Positions 17,613-26,951 of a DNA stretch of 44,194 nucleotides are shown one piece after another. The translations under genes were made by a program, and so were the position numbers. Below the pieces are notes generated by a model, which saw nothing but the letters and a program-made list of their open reading frames with translations, was not told the DNA's origin and did not search any database. The DNA lies in the NCBI GenBank assembly GCA_003235365.1, contig QJWJ01000526.1, forward strand, positions 1 through 44,194, written 5' to 3'. How positions within the stretch are numbered: the stretch's first letter is position 1; each line of letters opens with the position of its first letter. This stretch comes from Deltaproteobacteria bacterium (GTDB taxonomy: Bacteria > Myxococcota_A > Polyangia > Polyangiales > Polyangiaceae).

Positions 17613-18230
17613 ATGCCGACAGCGCTACAACCCCTGCCTCGCAGCTTCTACGCTCGCCCCGTGCTCCAGGTCGCGAAGGGCTGCATCGGCAAAATGCTCG
17701 TGCACCGTTCTGCCGAAGGCACTACGACAGGCATCATCGTCGAGGCGGAGGCCTACCGCGGTCCGCACGACGCAGCTGCGCACTCCTATCAAGGGCGGCG
17801 CACGGCGCGCAACGAAGTGATGTACGGGCCCGCGGGCTTCGCATACGTGTTCTTCGTGTATGGGATGCACTACCAGTTCAACCTGGTCACCGGCAGCGTC
17901 GAGCAACCCCAGGCGGTGCTGATCCGTGCGCTGCAACCGGTACACGGTGTGGAGTTGATGGCCGGCCGCAGAGCGCAGCCTCCGAGCGCCGTCAATCTCA
18001 CGAACGGCCCGGGCAAGCTCTGCCAGGCGTTTGCCATCGATCGTCAGCACAACGCTGTCGACCTGTGTGGTCCGACCCTGTTTGTCGCTGACGGGTCGCC
18101 GCTGAAGGTCGAGCGCAGCGCGCGGATCGGCATCGACTACGCCGGGGATTGGGTCGACAAGCCGTGGCGATTCAGCGCGGCGGGCAACGCGTATGTATCG
18201 CGAAGGCCCGGCAAGCGACGGCGATCGTGA
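17613..18230 (+). CDS. 3-methyladenine DNA glycosylase, AAG/MPG type
   Basis: 205 residues, the usual bacterial length. This base-excision repair enzyme removes alkylated and deaminated purines. The active-site block GIIVEAEAYRGPHDAAAHS aligns with the human AAG segment, giving catalytic Glu46 with Tyr48 and His57 as the equivalents of Glu125, Tyr127 and His136. Other family landmarks are GRRTARNEVMYGPAGFAYVF, YGMHYQFNLV, AVLIRALQP and NGPGKLCQAFAID. The ATG at 17613 gives the compact start MPTALQPLPRSFYARPVLQV. Frames further upstream are open but lack conservation-like sequence. The C-terminus (VSRRPGKRRRS) is basic. It is divergent from the regulator gene, with no other repair gene nearby. 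Confidence 0.93.
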   Translation: MPTALQPLPRSFYARPVLQVAKGCIGKMLVHRSAEGTTTGIIVEAEAYRGPHDAAAHSYQGRRTARNEVMYGPAGFAYVFFVYGMHYQFNLVTGSVEQPQAVLIRALQPVHGVELMAGRRAQPPSAVNLTNGPGKLCQAFAIDRQHNAVDLCGPTLFVADGSPLKVERSARIGIDYAGDWVDKPWRFSAAGNAYVSRRPGKRRRS

Positions 18231-18452
18231 ACGAACCAGAAGCGCTTGCCCTGGCGGCCCTTCACAAGGCTCCTGCATTCCGTCGGCGAAGGACCGCGTC
18301 GGGGCCAGAGGGATGCCCCGGTTTCGTACGAGCAGCGCCTCACACTCCCACTCGATAACGTTCTCGTCGACAGGCACGCCGACTCGTCGAATCTCGGACC
18401 GGGGCAAGTCATCGAGCACGAAGGCGTAGCCGAGGTTCACGTGCCCGCTCAT
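18231..18452 (-). pseudogene. Possible 5' remnant of a minus-strand gene
   Basis: From ATG 18452 the minus strand encodes a coding-like peptide, MSGHVNLGYAFVLDDLPRSE, then RRVGVPVDENVIEWECEALL and APTRSFADGMQE. After this the frame runs, with poor composition, straight through the antisense of the glycosylase gene. I think only the first ~70 codons were ever coding and the 3' half was lost where the glycosylase gene now lies. No family is recognised. Low certainty. Confidence 0.3.
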
Positions 18453-18473
18453 GGACTGGATGGTAGGTCCCGC

Positions 18474-18713
18474 CTAGGGGCGTGCCCAAGGATAGATGCC
18501 GTCTTCGAAGTGCCAATGGAAGTACTCGTCGTCGAACGAAACGTCACGAAGGATAGGGATCGACGGCTGTATCACCTCGAACTGCTCGTCCGACGGGGAG
18601 AATTGGACGATGGCGCCGCTAGCGGTCCAGAACAGTAGTCCGCGGCCGGGGTCCGCGTACAAGCCGGACTCGGTTGGGGCGGGGCGAGTGCGTGTTCTGA
18701 AGCAACACCTCTA
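18474..18713 (-). pseudogene. C-terminal fragment of an unrecognised protein
   Basis: The minus strand between stops at 18711-18713 and 18474-18476 reads, after a poor Arg-rich start, APTESGLYADPGRGLLFWTA, then SGAIVQFSPSDEQFEVIQ and FDDEYFHWHFEDGIYPWARP. The aromatic, strand-forming pattern is protein-like and vaguely propeller-like (LLFWTASGAIVQ). It lacks a start codon with a ribosome site and a plausible N-terminus. It is best read as the surviving 3' end of a decayed gene, immediately upstream of another coding-like remnant (18452) on the same strand. Confidence 0.4.
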
Positions 18714-19159
18714 CGACGCGTTGACGGTCCAGCGTTTGCTGTTCGAGGGACAGAGCTCGAAGCTTCACTGAGAGCGGTCGCGCCGCGCCGCGACGCGCCG
18801 CGCGGGAAGCGCCGCCAAGTGTCGCGCTGAGACTCGACCCAACCTCAGCGTTCGATGTGGCTGTTTCGCGTGTTAATCTTTAACGCAAGAAAAGTGACAG
18901 CGCGTCGATCCGGGCGTTTCGGCGTGTTTTCGCCCCTTTCTTTGTGTCGATCCTCGGCCGGTGTGCATTGCCGGAGCAACGAGCGGTACAGATACCGTTC
19001 GAAGGCACACGGCCGATGCACCGGCGCGCTTGCAAGCAATGCACGACGCGTCAGGAACGATCAGGAAGATCGTGCCCGATGCGCCGTATGGGTATCGGTG
19101 CTTTGCGTCGCAGCCCTCGTCTGCTAAGGGGACCCAAACGCTCCAGGAATGCTTTGGAC
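18714..19159. other. Intergenic region upstream of the Cys-repeat lipoprotein
   Basis: 446 bases with no supported gene. It contains a GC-only stretch of repeated CGCCG/CGCG units (about 18778-18804) and a small AT-rich inverted repeat, GTTAA-TCT-TTAAC (18872-18884), flanked by GCG and CGC. The latter could be an operator or promoter-proximal hairpin for the 19160 gene. Confidence 0.4.
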
Positions 19160-20986
19160 ATGATTCATCGAATGCACACGTTGGTCGCCGTCGTCGGTGC
19201 GGTGTCACTCGCCGCTTGCGGGAGTGAACGGCCTGATTTTGCAGAGAATTCGGCGGCTTCTGAGTCCACAGCGACGACGCCCACCGGTACCGAAAGCGGC
19301 GTTAACCCCGTTAACGGGGAGGACGGCCCAGGGTCGTCGCTGGTCGTCGGTACACCGTCCTCTTCCACTGAGGGTGTGTCCGGTGCAGGTGGTGGCAATG
19401 GGCTAGGTGTCGCTCCCGCGGATTCGACCCAGGGCGCCTCGTCGGTGAACGCAGGCGGAGCGACGACGACTCCGATGGCGCCGTCGACCGGGGTTTCCAC
19501 GCCAGGTGCGGTCGCCCCAGCGGCGGACTGCGTTGGCTCGGATTGCAGTGACGAGCCAACGTGCCCGGGGTGCCTGATCGACACGGAGTGTGTGGCCAGC
19601 GGCGCCGTGAATCCGGACAATCCCTGTGAAGCATGCGATCCGGAGGCCAGCGGAACGCAGTGGAGCCCTCGCAGCGGAGCTACCTGTGATGATGGCCTGT
19701 ACTGCACGGTGGATGATGCTTGCGTCGATGGCGAGTGTACCGGCGCACCTCGGCCATGCGAGGATGGCGTTGCCTGCAACGGCACGTCGACTTGCGATGA
19801 GCAAGCTGGGGAGTGTGTCGATGGGCAGGACCAATGCGGGATGGAGCTGTGCGACGTCGCGCTCGATCAGTGCGTGAGTACGTGTAGCGGGTGCACGATC
19901 TCCGGGCAATGCATCCCTCCACAGACGGCGAACCCGAGCAACCCCTGCATGATTTGCGACCCGACGCGGTCGACGAGCGCGTACAGCCCCGCCGAAGGGA
20001 GCAACTGCGGGGCCGGTCCCGCTGAATGTTCGGGGCAAGACACCTGCGACGCAGCGGGGACGTGCCAACCGAATCACCTCATGGCCGGGAGCGCGTGCGG
20101 GGACACCGCCAGCTCTGCTTGCGATGAACCCGACTCTTGCGACGGCAAGGGTCAATGTCTCAAGAATACCGCTCAGAACGGTGCGTCCTGCGATTCTGGT
20201 GAGTTTTGTGCTGCGAGTTCACAGTGCCAGGGCGGTATGTGTGTGCCGCAAGGCATGAAGCAGTGCGCCGCCAACGAACAGTGCGATGAAGCCGCGGATA
20301 TGTGCGTTTGCGCTGGATGCGTCGTGGGCGGCAGCTGTGTCGCCTCGGGCGCCGTGGATCCGAGCAACAAGTGCATGGTCTGCACGCCAGCGACGAGCAA
20401 GACGGCATACAGTCCGAGCGTGGGCAAGACGTGCGGTTCGGCACAGACGGAGTGTTCCGGTCAAGACACCTGTGATGCGAGTGGCACATGCCAGCCCAAT
20501 GACGTCATGGACGGCACGACCTGCTCGATTGGCGAATGCACCGCTGGCAGCTGCATGACCGTGCCCAATCCGTTCGACTGCATCGCGCCGGATCCCCCCG
20601 TGTTCGACCCCGACACGCTCGACGCCGTCCTCGTGAGCGGCACTGCGCCTTCGCCCATGGGGGGCACGATTCCCTCGGGGCGATACATGCCCATCAAGAT
20701 TCAATTCTACGGCGACCAACCATCCACCACTTCGGTCTACAGTTTCGAGTTCGACCGTGGTTTCGTTCAGGTCGCTTACCAACCGTACCCCCCGTGGGTT
20801 CCACAGATTCAGTTTGCGGGGACGTTCACTCCGTCTGGTAACACGCTTCAATTCGACCTCGAGCGCTGTGACCCGCAGTACACGACGGATGTGCCGAACC
20901 TTCAGTACACCGTCACCGCCAACGGCATGATGACGTTCGAGACGACCAGCGGCACCCGGGTCGTAATCAGCTATCAGCGCCAGTAG
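19160..20986 (+). CDS. Cysteine-repeat lipoprotein
   Basis: 608 residues from ATG 19160 (AGGA 11 bases upstream; ATG 19172 is an alternative). The signal ends VGAVSLAAC (Cys20). Residues ~21-130 are a Ser/Thr/Pro/Gly linker. The central ~330 residues hold at least three related Cys-rich modules. Each starts C-x-G-C-x(5)-C, continues P-x-N-x-C-x-x-C and Y/W-S-P-x-x-G. Two of them end with ECSGQDTCDA-x-GTCQPN. The pattern recalls eukaryote-like disulfide-knotted adhesion modules. The last ~120 residues form a separate beta-rich domain (GRYMPIKIQFYGDQP, QIQFAGTFTPSGNTLQFDLE) with one internal cysteine. It is probably a surface-exposed binding or structural protein; no enzyme motif is seen. Confidence 0.75.
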   Translation: MIHRMHTLVAVVGAVSLAACGSERPDFAENSAASESTATTPTGTESGVNPVNGEDGPGSSLVVGTPSSSTEGVSGAGGGNGLGVAPADSTQGASSVNAGGATTTPMAPSTGVSTPGAVAPAADCVGSDCSDEPTCPGCLIDTECVASGAVNPDNPCEACDPEASGTQWSPRSGATCDDGLYCTVDDACVDGECTGAPRPCEDGVACNGTSTCDEQAGECVDGQDQCGMELCDVALDQCVSTCSGCTISGQCIPPQTANPSNPCMICDPTRSTSAYSPAEGSNCGAGPAECSGQDTCDAAGTCQPNHLMAGSACGDTASSACDEPDSCDGKGQCLKNTAQNGASCDSGEFCAASSQCQGGMCVPQGMKQCAANEQCDEAADMCVCAGCVVGGSCVASGAVDPSNKCMVCTPATSKTAYSPSVGKTCGSAQTECSGQDTCDASGTCQPNDVMDGTTCSIGECTAGSCMTVPNPFDCIAPDPPVFDPDTLDAVLVSGTAPSPMGGTIPSGRYMPIKIQFYGDQPSTTSVYSFEFDRGFVQVAYQPYPPWVPQIQFAGTFTPSGNTLQFDLERCDPQYTTDVPNLQYTVTANGMMTFETTSGTRVVISYQRQ

Positions 20987-21055
20987 TCTGCGACGCGCGT
21001 AGGCCTCTGGTTCGATCTTGGCGGCGACGTCCGTTCGCGAGCTGGCTCTAGGTAG

Positions 21056-22285
21056 TTGATTTGTCGAGGCAATCAACATGATTGCCGCTCTAACGATGGG
21101 GGGCTCTCGACTCTTCCCGACGCTGCCTCGGGCCCGTCAGGGTCCGGTTCCGCTCATCCCACGCCGCGGTTGCCGAGCTTCGACTCGGGGCTCGATGGCG
21201 GCATCGATGCCGGTCCGGCTCCCGCGCCCGCGATGACGATCACCCCGGGTAGTGGTGGGGTCCCCAATGCTCCCGCTCCCTCCGGCGCGGGGGGGACCGT
21301 TCGCGCCGGAGGGAGTGGCGGCACTGGAGTCGCAGGTGCGGGCAGCGCGGGTGGCGTCACTGCTGGTGGCGGAGCGGTTGGTGCGGGCAGGGCCGGTGGA
21401 TCATCGACGACGATCGGCGGCGGTGGCGCGTCGGGAAGCGTCGGAACGTCAGGGGTAGGCGGAGCGGGTTTCGGCGGTGGCATGGGCGTCGCCGGCAGCG
21501 GTGGCTTCGCTACTGGTGGTAGCGCTGGTTCGAATGTCGGCGGAGCGGCCGGAGTTGCCGGGGGCGCAGCCAGAGCGAGTGGCAGCGCGGGAGTTGCCGG
21601 TGTGGGTGGGGTCGCCAGCGGTGGCGCAGGTGGCGCGGCTGGCGCTGGCGGAGGCTCCGGGGGAGCCGGCGGGGCCAGTGGAGATCCCGGCGTATTGGTT
21701 GTCACGACGACCAGTGACGTGATCGATGGGGACGCCTCTTCGATCGACGCGTTGGTGGCCAACCCCGGGACGGACAGTCTCATCTCGCTGCGTGAGGCGA
21801 TCACTGCTTGCAACAATACGCCAAACGGCGCGGAGCCCGACTTGATCGAATTCGACTTGCCAGGCGTTAGCCCGTACGTGATCGCCGTGCTCGACAGTGC
21901 GTTGCCCACCATCACCGACTCGTTGATCATCGACGGTCATACTCAGACGGGGTTCGTTCGAGCTCTGCTCGTCGAGCTGGACGGTACCAGCGCTACGTTG
22001 ACGGCGGGGACGGAAGACGGCCTCTATCTCGGTGCCGGCAGTGACGGCAGCAAGATTCGTGGCCTTGCCATTCATGGCTTCCCGCGCAGTGTTCGGTCGC
22101 CGCGGCCAACGGCGTTGGTGAGACGTCGCGGGTTGGCCGGGAGGGTGGTGTCGCTGCGACTGCTCGGGGTTTTGGTGCGACGGTCGACCCGCGCGCTGCG
22201 TTTGCTTCTCGGACACGTGGAGTGCCCTCGACGAGGGGGTCCCCCGTGTGCCCGTTGGACAGCAGCGTCCGACGCCAACGTCTGA
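21056..22285 (+). pseudogene. Truncated CSLREA-type beta-helix protein with glycine-rich stalk
   Basis: The frame opens directly after a TAG (21053) with no signal peptide or lipobox. It encodes a Gly/Ala/Ser stalk (about 21240-21690), then VLVVTTTSDVIDGDASSIDA and LISLREAITACNN, the CSLREA-like start of secreted parallel beta-helix proteins. DLIEFDLPG, LPTITDSLIIDGHTQTGF and GSKIRGLAIHGF follow. Homology-like sequence stops near 22082. The remaining ~68 codons are Arg-rich and unlike the family, ending inside the ribosome site of the next gene. Intact relatives normally continue for hundreds of residues and have an export signal. Both ends therefore look lost, consistent with a deletion that fused it to sequence upstream of the 22296 gene. 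Confidence 0.65.
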
Positions 22286-22290
22286 AGGAG
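22284..22290 (+). promoter_or_regulatory. Strong ribosome binding site fixing the start at 22296
   Basis: GAAGGAG lies five bases before ATG 22296. It overlaps the TGA that ends the degenerate upstream frame and favours this ATG over an in-frame start at 22248, which would place 16 residues before the signal peptide. Confidence 0.7.
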
Positions 22291-22295
22291 TACAC

Positions 22296-24296
22296 ATGCA
22301 AACAACCAAATGGATGGGCTGCCTGCCCGCACTGACAGCGACCCTGATGGCTTGTTCGGGGGACGGACAGCTCGGTGACGCGAACGCAGGTCGAGGCGAA
22401 ATCGGCACGGTCGACGAGGCCGTGACGTTGATGGAAAAGCCTGGAACGGAGGCGGCCGCGTTCACTGAGGCCGGCCAGGACATCGAACAGGTGGGCCAAT
22501 ACACGGTATTCAGCGCCAACGCGGACGCTCACACCGTCGACGGGTACGAGGGCAGTGTTCAGCTGTTCAAGAACGACTTGCCGCTCGCCTCCTACCAGGC
22601 GCGCACTCCCGTTCCGTACAATCGAGTCGGCTTTCAAGTGGCGATGTCCGAAGACTGGATTGTCACGGACGTCGCCGGTTTTCCCGTCGCACCGGGCCAG
22701 ATCGAGAACGTGCTGATGGTCGTTGGCAAGAGCAATGGTGAGTTCGACTCTTGCGGCGAAATCGCGCAAGACGGCACTCTGCCCAATTGTGTCACGTGCA
22801 CGGGTGATCCGTCGTCGTGGCAGACCTCCGTGTCGTGTTCGCCCAACTCGGCCGTGCAGATCCTCGAAGCACCCCCGGGGTTCGATTTCACGTATCCAAC
22901 CTTCGAACTGGAAGGCGACGAGTTGCTCGTTGCCACGCGCTACGGCGGTGAGCACATTGCTCAGCTCAAGTACGATGGGTCCAACTGGGCATTCTCTGCG
23001 CGACTCGTGGCCCCCCTTCCTGGAGAGATGTTTGGCGCGGCGATGGCGATCAGCGGCAATCGACTGGCGGTCGCGGCAACGGCTTCCGACTTCGTGACCA
23101 AGTACGTGTACGTCTACGAGCGGGTCAATTACGCCGCGCCGTGGGAGCTCGTGTTGCGAGTGGATTCGCCCAACCCGAACGTCGCCGGTTTTGGTGACCG
23201 GCTCGACCTCAGTGGGGACTACTTGGTCGTTTCTGACGCCCAAGACGTCCACTTCGTCGAGCTGAACTCTGCCGGAATTTCCAACCCAGCGTCGGCCATT
23301 TCCAAGGGCTGCACGGCGAGCACCCAGACGTCGGGTGCGGACGTCGCCATTTCCGGCAATCGCGTCGTGGTCGCGTCCACTTCTCGGTTGCCGCTCACCT
23401 TCCAGCGTACCGATCGCTGGCGATTCTACGGGGGGCTGCCGTCGGGCTTGTTCCCTGACGATGTCAATCCGAACTCGGGTGCGTCGACGTTGGCCAGTCT
23501 CTGGGGTGCAGCCATCGACGGCGACCGGGCGGCGATCGGCTGGCGCAACTACCGAGGTGACAACGCACAAACCGAGACAGGCGCCGCATTGGGTTTCGAC
23601 TTCGACGCCTACGACTGTGGCAAACAGATGGGGGTGCCCGGAGCCGGATGGATCCGGGCGCGACACCTGGCGATACCCGGCGTCAGCGCGCCCAACTACT
23701 CGGGCTATCCGGAAACCAACGCCATCGACGGGTCGACGAGCACGCGCTGGATGGCTTCAGCCAGTCCGAACACGCAATTCGAGATCGATCTCGGCGAACT
23801 GGAGCTGCTCAGCCATCTCGAAATCAACTGGGGCAACATCTACGCGCGGGACTATCTCGTGCAGATTAGCAGCGATCCGGACTCGGTTCCGGCGAACCAG
23901 CGCACCTGGAATTGGCTCACACACGTGACGAATGGAGACGGCGGTACGGACTATGTTGTGCTGCGAAATAACCCTGGTGCATTCGGCAGGCGCGTACGCT
24001 TGTCCATGAACCTGTACGGAGGCTCGGGCGACTCGGGTGTGTCGATTAGCGAGTTCGAAGCGCTGGGCATGGCCAGCCAAGCTTGCAGCTCCAAACCCCC
24101 GATCAGTTGCTCCAATCCTGCAACGGCTTCCGCTCCGCCCCACGTCTGTGCCAACGACTGTGGTCGACAGGCCGAAGGTCTGAGTTGCTTCTGCGATGCG
24201 GCTTGTGTCTCGATCGGCGATTGCTGCTCAGCGGACGGAGATGCGGCGGGGCCGCAGTACTTCGACGAGCTTCTGCTGGTTTGCCCAGACATCTGA
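22296..24296 (+). CDS. Lipoprotein with propeller-like, F5/8C (discoidin) and somatomedin-B-like domains
   Basis: 666 residues. The signal ends ALTATLMAC (Cys20). Residues ~80-450 contain repeated propeller-like blades of the SGNRLAVAA type (FGAAMAISGNRLAVAATASD, FGDRLDLSGDYLVVSDAQDV, DVAISGNRVVVASTS, LASLWGAAIDGDRAAIGWRN). About 457-595 is an F5/8 type C/discoidin fold, recognised by ETNAIDGSTSTRWMA, QFEIDLGELELLSHLEINWG, YLVQISSDPDSV and ISEFEALG. About 605-666 is a disulfide-rich tail (CANDCGRQAEGLSCFCDAAC then SIGDCCSADGD). Its spacing fits a somatomedin-B domain, a module otherwise best known from animals. Expected role: surface adhesion or glycan/protein binding. Confidence 0.8.
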   Translation: MQTTKWMGCLPALTATLMACSGDGQLGDANAGRGEIGTVDEAVTLMEKPGTEAAAFTEAGQDIEQVGQYTVFSANADAHTVDGYEGSVQLFKNDLPLASYQARTPVPYNRVGFQVAMSEDWIVTDVAGFPVAPGQIENVLMVVGKSNGEFDSCGEIAQDGTLPNCVTCTGDPSSWQTSVSCSPNSAVQILEAPPGFDFTYPTFELEGDELLVATRYGGEHIAQLKYDGSNWAFSARLVAPLPGEMFGAAMAISGNRLAVAATASDFVTKYVYVYERVNYAAPWELVLRVDSPNPNVAGFGDRLDLSGDYLVVSDAQDVHFVELNSAGISNPASAISKGCTASTQTSGADVAISGNRVVVASTSRLPLTFQRTDRWRFYGGLPSGLFPDDVNPNSGASTLASLWGAAIDGDRAAIGWRNYRGDNAQTETGAALGFDFDAYDCGKQMGVPGAGWIRARHLAIPGVSAPNYSGYPETNAIDGSTSTRWMASASPNTQFEIDLGELELLSHLEINWGNIYARDYLVQISSDPDSVPANQRTWNWLTHVTNGDGGTDYVVLRNNPGAFGRRVRLSMNLYGGSGDSGVSISEFEALGMASQACSSKPPISCSNPATASAPPHVCANDCGRQAEGLSCFCDAACVSIGDCCSADGDAAGPQYFDELLLVCPDI

Positions 24297-24307
24297 AGCC
24301 GTGCGGT

Positions 24308-24347
24308 CCAGCGAGCACGCGTCGATACGGCGCGTGCTCGTCGCTGG
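24308..24347. terminator. Hairpin between convergent genes
   Basis: CCAGCGAGCACGCG (24308-24321) pairs with CGCGTGCTC-GTC-GCTGG (24331-24347), giving 14 paired bases with a 3-base bulge and a 9-base loop. It begins 12 bases after the stop at 24296 and lies before the convergent gene that ends at 24414, so it could serve both. There is no U-tract. Confidence 0.6.
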
Positions 24348-24413
24348 CCACAACGGATGTGACTGAGCGTTGGCTGACAGCACTGCTCCGGTTCACTCGA
24401 GGATGCCCGGACA

Positions 24414-26951
24414 TCACTCGACGGTTCTGAAATCGAAGCAGTGCAGTGGCGCGCCGGTCAACCACAGCTCGAATCTCGCGTCCCGTCCACGCTTGGAGCG
24501 CGTATCGAACTGCAGAAACTGTCGCCGCGTGCGGTACGAACGCGTCGGGATCTTGCCCAGGGGCTCGCCGTCCAGGGCCGCACGTACCGTGCCTTTGGCC
24601 TTGCGAGGTACCGCGTAGAAGCCGGTGACGAACGACGGCTGTGGCGCCGTGACACTCAAATGCAATGGACCATTGCCGTTGGGTGTGTTCATGCACAAGT
24701 GGATACCGAGCAGGGAGTCTTTGACGACGTCGGCCTCGACTGCAACGCCCCCACAGCGAAATACCAGCGGCGCCTCGCGCTCACACGGGACCCCCCCCAG
24801 ATCCATTTGCAGATCATTGCGCTGGAAGATCGAGTTGGGTGGCAGCATGCGTTCCCGAGTGCGGAGGCGAAGGCCCAACGCGATCGCCACAATCAATACA
24901 CCCGCGCCTACCACGCCCGCCACCAGACGGCGGTGTTGCTGGAGTCGTTCGAACACCGGTGTCAGTAGGCCGCGTCGACGTTCGCCCCACCACAAGCCCA
25001 AGAACAACGGCAATGCCGCCCAGCTGATGGCCGCGCCCACCACGTCGACGGGGCGATCGACGTAGTCCAGCGTGAGTACGCCGTCGCGCGCTTGGACCTC
25101 CATCAGGAACGGATCTTCGATGCCCGAAACTGTGGCCGTGTCGAGTCTGACGAGCTCTCCGTCGATGCGCGCCTCCCAGCGCGGGTAACTGCCGACGTGT
25201 AGGCGCAAGCGTGACTCGGCACTGGTGCCGCTCAGTTCGACACGCATGGTTTCGGCGCCGAACTCGATCAGTTTCGCCGTGCCCGGGCCAAACAGGGTGA
25301 ACGGGTTCGGCGTGTAGCCAGTAAAGGCGTATATCCGCAGGCGTCCGATCGTTCGTTCTTGCTTCAAGCTTGCCCAGCCCAGCGCCTTGTCACTGACGAC
25401 GTATTTGACGTTTGCCGCCGCGAGCAAGTCGGGGGAGCTGTACATCGGCAACTTGTTGTAGATCTGCGTTGGCGTGTAGCCGAACTTGTACATCGGCGTG
25501 TGGTCGTACACGGGCATCAGCGTCGACGTGTGATCGACGTGGGGCATCTCGTACGCGATGCGGTAGAAATCCGTCGTGCTCGCCTTCAAGCGGCGCGACC
25601 AGTCCGCAACGCGCTGGAGATCCGCCCAATGCGCTTGATCGGTCTGTCCGGATATGTCCTTTTTGATTTGCTTCTCGTAGAAGTCCGGGAAGCCAGGGAC
25701 GATCAACACGGCGGCACAAGCGAGGCCGATGACGCCTTGAATGGCTCGGCGAAACCGCGGCAAACCGGGCGTCGGTTTGCTCCCGAGCCGCCACAACTGT
25801 AGCGCTGCGTGTGCGGCCAAAGGAAACCAGAAGAGCTTGGCCGCCAACAGCAGTCGATTGACTTCGAGCTTGGCGAGGGTGGGGAGCGCACGCTCGAGAT
25901 GCAACGTGCGCAGCATCAGATCCGAAGCGAGGACTACGAATAGCCCTGCACTGGTGGCGAACAAGACCGCGCCCGGCAAGCGGCGCCGGAGCGCCCACGC
26001 CGCACCGACGAGACCCAACGCTTGAACCGGCGCCCAAACTCCGCGGAAGACTGTGAACTCCACCACCCGCTTGCTCACCTCCGACAGCGGCACGTTGAGC
26101 GCACCCAAATCCATCGTTTGGTCGACACGGGACAGAAACGGCAGCATGTAGAATGCGCACAGCGCGGCGCCGAGCGCCAACGCAGCCAGGACTTGTGCAA
26201 ACGCAGCAACGTGTGGCTTGCGCCGTCGCAACAAGTGATCGAGGAACAAGACGGGCGTGATTAAGGCGAACATCACCACCGTCAGTTGGTGGGTCACCAG
26301 CGCTGCGCCAAACGACAATCCCGACCACAGCACGTCGATGCCGCGTCGCGACTTCAGCACGCGTTCAAACCCCAGGAGCGTCAATTGAGCCAGGCATGCT
26401 GCGAGGGTTACGGGCCAGACGCCCCACGTGGTGTGCCAGTGCCAGCCGCCCTCGCGGCTGCCGCCGGGATCGTAGAAGCTAATCCATGCCGCCAGTACTC
26501 CTGCGGCCGTTCCAAAGTAGCGACGCGTGAACGCGAATGACGCTCCGGACTTGAGCAACATCAATGCCGCAAACGCGACCCCGTACGTCCGGTCCCAAGG
26601 CAACAATCCGAGCGTGAGTCCGCGGAAGAGTCCCACCCAGAGCTCGCCGCCGCAGGGCACCAACTCGTCTGAAGGGAAACCGAACACCCAAAACGGACTC
26701 CAGCCGCGTAGGCGTCCCGTGGGGACCATCTCGTTCCAGAAATGCCACACCTTGAACAGGTGCGTGGCGTGGTCTCTGCTCGTCGGGATTTCTCGGATGA
26801 TCTGAGGAGCGATCAGCAGTGCCGGCAGCAGCGCCAGAAGGAGCGGTAGATACCGTTTACTCGCGTCGCTGCGCACCGCAGCAGTAACCCGACGGCCCAT
26901 ATCGGACATCCGCATCATCAGGTCGGCTTCGGAGCGTGTCTTCTCTGCCAT
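24414..26951 (-). CDS. Polytopic membrane protein, GT-C glycosyltransferase-like
   Basis: 845 residues with about a dozen hydrophobic helices: ~34-52, several between 100 and 440, then two near the junction of the last two domains (WAALPLFLGLWWG, LVAGVVGAGVLIVAIALGL). The first periplasmic loop carries TSRDHATHLFKVWHFW (Asp60, His61, His64), in the position where GT-C enzymes keep an acidic catalytic motif. FWVFGFPSDELVP follows. The large extracytoplasmic part after residue ~440 includes YRIAYEMPHVDHTSTLMPVY and FGYTPTQIYNKLPMYSSPDL. The overall pattern resembles membrane proteins annotated as YfhO-like or 6-pyruvoyl-tetrahydropterin-synthase-related. It probably transfers a lipid-linked sugar or processes surface glycan; the specific reaction is unknown. 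The C-terminal ~120 residues are a separate beta domain. Confidence 0.7.
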   Translation of the reverse strand: MAEKTRSEADLMMRMSDMGRRVTAAVRSDASKRYLPLLLALLPALLIAPQIIREIPTSRDHATHLFKVWHFWNEMVPTGRLRGWSPFWVFGFPSDELVPCGGELWVGLFRGLTLGLLPWDRTYGVAFAALMLLKSGASFAFTRRYFGTAAGVLAAWISFYDPGGSREGGWHWHTTWGVWPVTLAACLAQLTLLGFERVLKSRRGIDVLWSGLSFGAALVTHQLTVVMFALITPVLFLDHLLRRRKPHVAAFAQVLAALALGAALCAFYMLPFLSRVDQTMDLGALNVPLSEVSKRVVEFTVFRGVWAPVQALGLVGAAWALRRRLPGAVLFATSAGLFVVLASDLMLRTLHLERALPTLAKLEVNRLLLAAKLFWFPLAAHAALQLWRLGSKPTPGLPRFRRAIQGVIGLACAAVLIVPGFPDFYEKQIKKDISGQTDQAHWADLQRVADWSRRLKASTTDFYRIAYEMPHVDHTSTLMPVYDHTPMYKFGYTPTQIYNKLPMYSSPDLLAAANVKYVVSDKALGWASLKQERTIGRLRIYAFTGYTPNPFTLFGPGTAKLIEFGAETMRVELSGTSAESRLRLHVGSYPRWEARIDGELVRLDTATVSGIEDPFLMEVQARDGVLTLDYVDRPVDVVGAAISWAALPLFLGLWWGERRRGLLTPVFERLQQHRRLVAGVVGAGVLIVAIALGLRLRTRERMLPPNSIFQRNDLQMDLGGVPCEREAPLVFRCGGVAVEADVVKDSLLGIHLCMNTPNGNGPLHLSVTAPQPSFVTGFYAVPRKAKGTVRAALDGEPLGKIPTRSYRTRRQFLQFDTRSKRGRDARFELWLTGAPLHCFDFRTVE

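Noticed and set aside
21993..23666. 557-codon minus-strand frame opposite the F5/8C lipoprotein gene
   Set aside because: The plus-strand gene has signal, domains and ribosome site. The antisense frame has no recognisable feature.
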